Origin: Rhodanobacteraceae bacterium
Lineage (GTDB): Bacteria; Pseudomonadota; Gammaproteobacteria; Xanthomonadales; Rhodanobacteraceae
NCBI GenBank assembly: GCA_004299555.1
Contig: SCQU01000004.1
Coordinates: 62,001-126,000, forward strand
Reading direction: 5' to 3'
DNA length: 64,000 bases
Part shown: positions 57,550 through 64,000 of the stretch, piece by piece
How the letters are laid out: each line of letters opens with the position of its first letter
Position numbering within the stretch: position 1 is the first letter of the stretch
Translations under genes and position numbers: made by a program
Notes under the pieces: model-generated
The model's database searches: none
What the model was told of the DNA's origin: nothing
Seen by the model: only the letters and a program-made list of their open reading frames with translations

Positions 57550-58812
57550 TTATAGCGCGGCGGGGCGCAACAGCACGCGGGTATCGATGCCCAACTGGCG
57601 CCGGTCAACGCTCCGCCACTCGCGGCGCTCGGCCAGCGACGCGAGCCCGGGCAGACGCAGCAGCGGGCGCGCCGAATCGCCCAGCAACGTCGGCGCGATG
57701 TAGACCAGCAGTTCATCCACGAGGTCCTGCGCGAACAATGCCCCGCACAGGGCCGGGCCGGCTTCGACCTGCACTTCGTTGACGCCGCGTGCGGCCAGCA
57801 GGCGCAAGGCGGCATCGAGATCCAGGTGCCGGCCGTGGGCGTCGAGCGGCGTCGCCGCCAATTCGCAGCGCGCATGCCGGTCATCGCGCGGCTGCGCGCC
57901 CGGCGCGTGCAACACCAGCGTCGGTGCGCTGCCGTCCAGCAGGTTGGCGTGCAGGGCCAGCGCGTCAAGGCGCGCGTCCAGTACCACCCGGAGGGGCGGG
58001 ACAAAACGGTTCCCCTCTCCATTCGGGTACGGCTGGCATCCATGGCCAGGAGCTCCGTGGTCGCACGAAGCGCCGGGTGGGGGCTCGGCGGTCGCGACAT
58101 CACTCCGCGTACCCTCACCCCTGCCCCTCTCCCGAGGGGAGAGGGGTTCAAAAGCATGCAACCGCACCGTCAGCCGCGGATCGTCGGCGCGCGCCGTGCC
58201 GGCTGCGGTCAGGAGCGCAGAACTCCGCGCGCGCCACCGCTGCACGTCCGCGCGTGCGGCTGCGCTGGTGATCCACTTCGACTCGCCGTTGGCAAGCGCC
58301 GTGCGTCCATCCAGGCTCATCGCCAGCTTCACGCGTACCCATGGCCGGCCTCGCTCGAAACGGGCAAAGAACCCGCGATTCAGGTCGCGCGCAGCCGCCT
58401 TCATGAGCCCCGGCTCGACCGCGACGCCCGCCTCGCGCAAACGCTGCAACCCCGCGCCAGCCACCTTCGGATTCGGGTCGCGGGATGCGACCACCACGCG
58501 CGCGATGCCAGCCGCCAACAAGGCGTCGGCGCAAGGCGGCGTCTTGCCAAAATGCGCACACGGCTCAAGCGTCACGTACGCCGTGGCGCCGCACGCGCGC
58601 ACGCCCGCCGCACGCAGGGCAAAAACCTCTGCGTGCGGTTCGCTGGCGCGCTGGTGCCAGCCTTCGCCGACGATCTCGCCTGCCTGCACCAGCACGCAAC
58701 CGACGCGCGGGTTGGGTTGCGTCGTGTAGAGGCCGCGCGCCGCCAGGCGCAACGCGCGGGCCATCAGCGCGTGGTCGGCTGCCGAGAAACCGGGGTCAGG
58801 GCCGGCGTTCAC
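57550..58812 (-). CDS. ribD: bifunctional riboflavin deaminase/reductase RibD with repeat-encoded insertion
   Basis: About 420 residues from GTG 58812 (GTG 58860 is the alternative). The deaminase half has the zinc motif HAEVFAL and PCAHFGKTPPC. The reductase half has VRVKLAMSLDGRTALANGES, DDPRLTVR and VEAGPALCGALFAQDLVDEL. Between LTVR and PPLRVVLDARL about 50 residues (about 220-270) are encoded by two facing copies of the CCCTCTCCC/GGGAGAGGG repeat: EPLSPRERGRGEG at one side and QPYPNGEGNRF at the other. E. coli RibD has a shorter variable loop at this place, so the insertion may be tolerated. Enzymatic residues are intact. Confidence 0.92.
   Translation of the reverse strand: MNAGPDPGFSAADHALMARALRLAARGLYTTQPNPRVGCVLVQAGEIVGEGWHQRASEPHAEVFALRAAGVRACGATAYVTLEPCAHFGKTPPCADALLAAGIARVVVASRDPNPKVAGAGLQRLREAGVAVEPGLMKAAARDLNRGFFARFERGRPWVRVKLAMSLDGRTALANGESKWITSAAARADVQRWRARSSALLTAAGTARADDPRLTVRLHAFEPLSPRERGRGEGTRSDVATAEPPPGASCDHGAPGHGCQPYPNGEGNRFVPPLRVVLDARLDALALHANLLDGSAPTLVLHAPGAQPRDDRHARCELAATPLDAHGRHLDLDAALRLLAARGVNEVQVEAGPALCGALFAQDLVDELLVYIAPTLLGDSARPLLRLPGLASLAERREWRSVDRRQLGIDTRVLLRPAAL
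58005..58155. repeat. palindromic repeat pair inside ribD
   Basis: One copy at about 58099-58146 (cgtaccctcacccctgcccc, then ctcccgaggggagaggggtt) and a reversed, eroded copy at about 58005-58034 (aaacggttcccctctccatt). They enclose about 65 bp of other sequence. The host frame is open through all of it. The element also occurs in several spacers of the window. Confidence 0.8.
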
Positions 58813-58866
58813 GTGCAGGGCCGCCGTGCGGCGAAATCCGGTTGGAAATTGACGCTGCACCCCGGT

Positions 58867-59388
58867 TCATGACTTTTTCTCGAACGGCACCACGTCGCCG
58901 CCACCCAACAGCGGCAGCTGGCTTTCACCCGCGGGCAGCTCGTGTTCCAGCCGGTCGAGTTCCTCACGGAAATCGGCGACATCCTCAAACGAACGGTAGA
59001 CCGACGCGTAGCGCACATAGCCAACGTGATCGAGCTTGCGCAGTTCCGCCATCACCAGCTCGCCGATCCGGCGCGACGGCAACTCGCGCTCGGTCGACAC
59101 CCGCAGCTGGCGTACCACCGCGCGCACCGCGGCATCAATGCGGTCTTCGGGCACCGGCCGCTTGTGCAGCGCGCGGTCAAACCCGGTGCGCAGCTTGCGG
59201 GCATCAAACGCCTCACGCCGGCCATCGCCCTTGATCACGGCCGGCAGTTTCAACTCCACCGTCTCCAGGTTCGAAAACCGCTCGCCACAGGACGGACACT
59301 CACGGCGCCGGCGAATGGTCGAGCCCTCTTCTGACACGCGTGAATCGATCACGCGGGTGTCGATGTTCTGGCAGAAGGGGCAGTGCAT
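58867..59388 (-). CDS. nrdR: transcriptional repressor NrdR
   Basis: 173 residues. An N-terminal zinc ribbon ([15 protein letters not shown] and [12 protein letters not shown]) and an ATP-cone domain ([20 protein letters not shown]). It represses ribonucleotide reductase genes when dATP is bound. The C-terminal 25 residues after the ATP-cone are an extra tail. Its place between glyA and ribD is common in gammaproteobacteria. It is probably co-transcribed with both. Confidence 0.96.
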   Translation of the reverse strand: MHCPFCQNIDTRVIDSRVSEEGSTIRRRRECPSCGERFSNLETVELKLPAVIKGDGRREAFDARKLRTGFDRALHKRPVPEDRIDAAVRAVVRQLRVSTERELPSRRIGELVMAELRKLDHVGYVRYASVYRSFEDVADFREELDRLEHELPAGESQLPLLGGGDVVPFEKKS

Positions 59389-59409
59389 GGCCGGCGCGCG
59401 CGGATGGCA

Positions 59410-60678
59410 TCAACCGTAGACAGGGAACCTTGCGCACTGCGCCTGCACCAGCCCGCGCACGCGCGCCAGCACCGCCTCGTCCTGGTGCGCATCGAGCACG
59501 TCGGCGACCCAGCCGGCCAGTTCCACGCAATCGGCTTCCTGGTAGCCGCGCGTGGTCACCGCGGGCGTCCCGATGCGCAACCCCGAGGTCACGAACGGCT
59601 TTTGCGGATCATTCGGCACCGCGTTCTTGTTGACCGTGATGTGCGCCTTCCCGAGCGCAGCCTCGGCGTCCTTGCCGGTGAGCGTCTTGCCGATGAGGTC
59701 GACCAGGAACAAGTGATCCTCGGTACCACCCGACACCACCTTGTAGCCGCGCGCCATCAGCGTCCTGGCCATGGCCTTGGCGTTCCGCACCACCTGCCGC
59801 TGATAGGTCGCGAACGAGGGCTCCAGCGCTTCCTTGAATGCGACCGCCTTGGCGGCGATCACATGCATCAGCGGGCCGCCCTGCAGACCCGGGAATACGA
59901 TCGACTGCAGCTTCTTGGTGATCTCTTCCGCCCGCTCCCCCATCGCCGAATTTTTCGCCACGATCAGGCCACCGCGCGGGCCGCGCAGCGTCTTGTGGGT
60001 GGTCGAGGTAACGATGTGCGCGTGCGGCAGCGGCGAGGGATAGATGCCGGCCGCGACCAGACCCGCAACGTGGGCCATGTCCACGAACAGGTACGCGCCG
60101 ACCTTGTCGGCGATCGCGCGGAAACGCGCCCAGTCCATCACTTGCGAGTACGCCGAGAAGCCCGCCACGATCATCTTCGGCTTGTGCTCGAGGGCGAGCT
60201 TTTCGACCGCGTCGTAATCGACCAGGCCTTCGCCGTTGACACCGTACTGCACCGCATTGAACAGCTTTCCCGAAATGTTGGGCTTGGCGCCGTGGGTGAG
60301 GTGCCCGCCGTGCGCCAGCGCCATCCCGAGGATGGTGTCGCCCGGGTGCAGCAACGCGAAATACACGGCCTGGTTGGCCTGCGAACCCGAATGCGGCTGC
60401 ACGTTGGCGTAGTCGCAATCAAACAACTGCTTCAGGCGCGAAATGGCCAGCGCCTCGGCCACGTCGACGTACTGGCACCCGCCGTAGTAGCGGTGGCCGG
60501 GATAACCTTCGGCGTATTTGTTGGTCAACACCGAGCCCTGGGCTTCCAGCACGCGCGGGCTGGCGTAGTTCTCCGACGCGATCAGTTCGACGTGGTCTTC
60601 CTGGCGCTGACGCTCGGCACGGATGGCCTCGGCCAACTCGTCGTCGTAACCGGCAATCCGCATTTCGTGGCTGTACAT
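59410..60678 (-). CDS. glyA: serine hydroxymethyltransferase
   Basis: 422 residues of a PLP enzyme that interconverts serine and glycine and supplies one-carbon units. Motifs: [51 protein letters not shown], and the PLP lysine in [15 protein letters not shown]. The C-terminal [15 protein letters not shown] is canonical. ATG 60678 has GAGG six bases upstream. It is the first gene of the glyA-nrdR-rib-nusB-thiL-pgpA operon. Confidence 0.97.
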   Translation of the reverse strand: MYSHEMRIAGYDDELAEAIRAERQRQEDHVELIASENYASPRVLEAQGSVLTNKYAEGYPGHRYYGGCQYVDVAEALAISRLKQLFDCDYANVQPHSGSQANQAVYFALLHPGDTILGMALAHGGHLTHGAKPNISGKLFNAVQYGVNGEGLVDYDAVEKLALEHKPKMIVAGFSAYSQVMDWARFRAIADKVGAYLFVDMAHVAGLVAAGIYPSPLPHAHIVTSTTHKTLRGPRGGLIVAKNSAMGERAEEITKKLQSIVFPGLQGGPLMHVIAAKAVAFKEALEPSFATYQRQVVRNAKAMARTLMARGYKVVSGGTEDHLFLVDLIGKTLTGKDAEAALGKAHITVNKNAVPNDPQKPFVTSGLRIGTPAVTTRGYQEADCVELAGWVADVLDAHQDEAVLARVRGLVQAQCARFPVYG

Positions 60679-61108
60679 CGCGATCCTCGTGGCAGGGCTT
60701 GGCAAACCTTGATTCTAGCCCGTTTGCGCGCGGCGGTCGGGCGGCGCTGGCGCGCGCGGGCAGACGCCGCGATAATGCCCGATTACATCTCGACATCTAC
60801 GCGTTGTTCCGCGCCGCGGAGCGGCGCGGGCCCCTTTTTGGCATTGCCCAAAAAAGGGCGAAAAAGGCTAGGCACCGGGGCGGTGGTCTCGACAACGTCG
60901 TGTTGTCTCGACTGCCCTGTGCTTCTCGCGCCAAGCGGGCCGGCGCGAACTCGCACGTCCCTGTGCTCGAACATTCGCGCCTTGCTCCCGCTTGGCGCTG
61001 CGATGCTCGGCACCACCCACGGCGCCGTTCGGCGCACCGACAACGGCCTTCCATGGCCTCCACCCCGCGAGCATGCCGCCTCACGGGACACACGCAGGAA
61101 CCAGCTCC
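60679..61108. repeat. glyA-ettA divergent spacer with a dispersed repeat copy
   Basis: No gene is supported. The part from about 60880 to 61015 contains GACTGCCCTGTGCTTCTCGC and TGTGCTCGAACATTCGCGCC, the inverted equivalents of the blocks near 49.0 and 48.9 kb, here closer together. Upstream is an imperfect hairpin (ttttttggcattgcccaaaaaa-like, about 60832-60858). Promoters for both divergent genes should lie here but are not clearly recognisable. Confidence 0.7.
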
Positions 61109-62770
<1,662 letters not shown>

Positions 62771-62778
62771 ACGCTGGT

Positions 62779-62824
62779 GGGGGACGGAGGGAATTAAATT
62801 GCAATTTAATTCCCTCCGTCCCCC
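62779..62824. repeat. perfect 46-bp palindrome between ettA and rimI
   Basis: Two 22-bp arms around a GC centre; the left arm ends GGGACGGAGGGAATTAAATT and the right arm is its exact reverse complement. It starts 8 bp after the ettA stop and ends 12 bp before the convergent rimI stop. It has no following T run, so it is an atypical terminator. Perfect conservation of both arms suggests recent arrival or active maintenance, for example as a REP-type or transposase-recognised element. Confidence 0.95.
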
Positions 62825-62836
62825 TCTGGCGGGAAC

Positions 62837-63313
62837 CTACTCTGGCGGCAGCAGTTCCATCGCCATCACGATCGCATCCTCGCGTCCGCGCCGCGACGGG
62901 TAGTACCCCGGACGGCGGCCGATCTCGTTGAAACCCGCGCGCTCGTACATCGCGTGCGCCAGCGCGTTGGAGGGGCGCACCTCCAGGAACACGCGCTCGG
63001 CGCGATGCCACCGTGCCAGGTCCAGCAGCCGCCGCAACAGGTACGCGCCGTGTCCGCGCCCCTGGTGCAACGGTGCCACGCAGACGTTGAGGACGTGCGC
63101 CTCGCCCGCGCCGACCGTGAGCACGCCGTAGCCCACGATCTCGCCACCCTGCGTGAGCACCCAGCAGTCGTGGCCATGGTCAAGGCAGCTCTTGAAAATG
63201 GCGCGCGACCAGGGAAACTCGTACGCCGCGGCGTCTATGTTGGCGACCACCGACAGGTCGTCCTGCGTCATCGGACGCAATTGCGCTTCCAGCGATGCCA
63301 GCGCGGCAACCAT
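62837..63313 (-). CDS. rimI: ribosomal-protein-alanine N-acetyltransferase RimI
   Basis: 158 residues of the GNAT family. LRPMTQDDLSVVANIDAAAY opens the fold. LNVCVAPLHQGRGHGAYLL is the acetyl-CoA-binding strand-loop-helix, and FLEVRPSNALAHAMYERAGF is the RimI signature; RPGYYPSRRGREDAIVM closes it. It acetylates the N-terminus of ribosomal protein S18 and perhaps others. ATG 63313 is one base beyond the upstream stop (TGACATG). Confidence 0.95.
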   Translation of the reverse strand: MVAALASLEAQLRPMTQDDLSVVANIDAAAYEFPWSRAIFKSCLDHGHDCWVLTQGGEIVGYGVLTVGAGEAHVLNVCVAPLHQGRGHGAYLLRRLLDLARWHRAERVFLEVRPSNALAHAMYERAGFNEIGRRPGYYPSRRGREDAIVMAMELLPPE

Positions 63314-63314
63314 G

Positions 63315-63752
63315 TCAACCTGCCTCACCCCGCCCGAGCGCCTGCATGCGTTCCCACAGCAACCGTTTGCGCTCGCGGTCGCTGCAAAGCACCCGCAGTG
63401 GATCTGCACGCAGCACGCGCAGCGGGGGTACGCCCTCGGGCAGCGGTGCTGCGCCAAACAGCATCACCGCAGCGGTGGGGTCATGCGCCACGTCGCACAC
63501 CCGCACGATCTGCAGGCCCGCCTTGCCGACCGCCGCGGTAAGCGCGGTGTACATCTTGTTGACGGCGGGATCGGTCAACTCGGCGCGATCAGGTTGCAGC
63601 GCCAGCCGCCGGATCACCGCGGGGCCCGTCGCGGCAGGCGCGGCGGGTGCGGAAGCGGCGGCAATCGCGGGCGCGACCGGGCGCGGGCGCAGCTGCAACG
63701 GGGCGACGCCGAGCGCACGCAATTGCCGTTCGCGCGCGGTGGCCGCGTTCAT
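63315..63752 (-). CDS. holD: probable DNA polymerase III psi subunit (HolD)
   Basis: 145 residues. Recalled similarity to E. coli HolD: RERQLRALGVAPLQLRPR at the N-terminus resembles the E. coli chi-binding start, LTDPAVNKMYTALTAAV resembles LTDPLVSDVLRAL, and DRERKRLLWERMQAL resembles the C-terminal ARAALWQQI segment. The psi subunit links chi to the clamp loader. It lies directly before rimI, the same order as in E. coli (holD-rimI). A low-complexity Ala/Pro linker after residue 30 is larger than in E. coli. The start overlaps the pssA stop by 4 nt. Confidence 0.7.
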   Translation of the reverse strand: MNAATARERQLRALGVAPLQLRPRPVAPAIAAASAPAAPAATGPAVIRRLALQPDRAELTDPAVNKMYTALTAAVGKAGLQIVRVCDVAHDPTAAVMLFGAAPLPEGVPPLRVLRADPLRVLCSDRERKRLLWERMQALGRGEAG

Positions 63753-64000
63753 GGGTGCGGCTCGGGCGGCGGTTGCCGGCTGGCCGTCCGCACGCGGCGC
63801 CGTGATGCCCGGCTGCGGAGGCCCCACAACGTGAGCACCACACCCGACAAGGCGTAAGCCACCGCGAGCACCAGCAGCACCAGCGGCGTATTGATCGTGA
63901 GCGCAATGATCACCAGCACCGCGAGGAAGATCCATACAAAAGTCACGCGGTCGCCAACCGGCAGCGTCTTGAAGCTGAAGTAGCGCACCCGGCTGACCAT
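63749..64000 (-). CDS. pssA: CDP-diacylglycerol--serine O-phosphatidyltransferase, C-terminal part
   Basis: The frame runs off the right edge; 83 C-terminal residues are visible. MVSRVRYFSFKTLP followed by two hydrophobic segments (VTFVWIFLAVLVIIALTI, PLVLLVLAVAYALSGVVL) matches the end of PssA, the membrane enzyme that makes phosphatidylserine for phosphatidylethanolamine synthesis. A basic, Arg/Pro-rich tail ends the protein. The Met at the very edge is probably internal. It overlaps holD by 4 nt. Confidence 0.75.
   Translation of the reverse strand: MVSRVRYFSFKTLPVGDRVTFVWIFLAVLVIIALTINTPLVLLVLAVAYALSGVVLTLWGLRSRASRRRVRTASRQPPPEPHP

Overview
The window is high-GC chromosomal DNA that reads as a gammaproteobacterium of the Lysobacterales (Xanthomonadales) type. 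The evidence is gene order: pilB-pilC-pilD-coaE, secA next to a LytM peptidase, DciA and lpxC, a dcw cluster with no murD between mraY and ftsW, and glyA-nrdR-ribD-ribE-ribB-ribH-nusB-thiL-pgpA. No genome comparison was possible, so genus is left open.

Region 1 (1-16.5 kb) is accessory. It holds a TMTC-like TPR membrane protein, a VapBC-type toxin-antitoxin pair, a DegT sugar aminotransferase, an AAA ATPase/DUF4143 gene preceded by four 22-bp direct repeats and followed by a decayed second copy of the aminotransferase 3' end, and a surface-glycan set (four GT2 enzymes, a GT39-like membrane transferase, a Wzx-like flippase, two methyltransferases and a GT4 enzyme). The glycan genes are tightly packed, with several ATGA overlaps. 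They lie next to type IV pilus genes, so pilin or LPS glycan assembly is a reasonable guess but is not shown.

Region 2 (17.4-26.1 kb) is pilB, pilC and pilD, two tandem phosphoethanolamine-transferase paralogues, and coaE. Repeat-rich spacers separate several of these genes.

Region 3 (27-48.5 kb, minus strand apart from dciA) is secA, a LytM-family peptidase, lpxC and the full division/cell-wall cluster mraZ-rsmH-ftsL-ftsI-murE-murF-mraY-ftsW-murG-murC-ddlB-ftsQ-ftsA-ftsZ. Most junctions overlap by 4-11 nt. A sigma70-type promoter and four 10-bp-spaced MraZ boxes precede mraZ, and a strong intrinsic terminator follows ftsZ.

Region 4 (49.2-64 kb) holds RNase P RNA, rsmI diverging from lpoA-yraN-dolP, and a long minus-strand operon glyA-nrdR-ribD-[FMN riboswitch]-ribE-ribB-ribH-nusB-thiL-pgpA. 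ettA follows, then a perfect 46-bp palindrome, then rimI, a probable holD and the 3' end of pssA.

The most unusual theme is repeat DNA. At least four families of short palindromic or tandem elements fill the spacers. The commonest one (CCCTCTCCC...GGGAGAGGG with a GTGAGGGTACG flank) also appears to lie in frame inside three protein-coding genes: the TMTC-like protein, the GT4 glycosyltransferase and the riboflavin enzyme RibD. This resembles the protein-coding palindromic elements known from Rickettsia.
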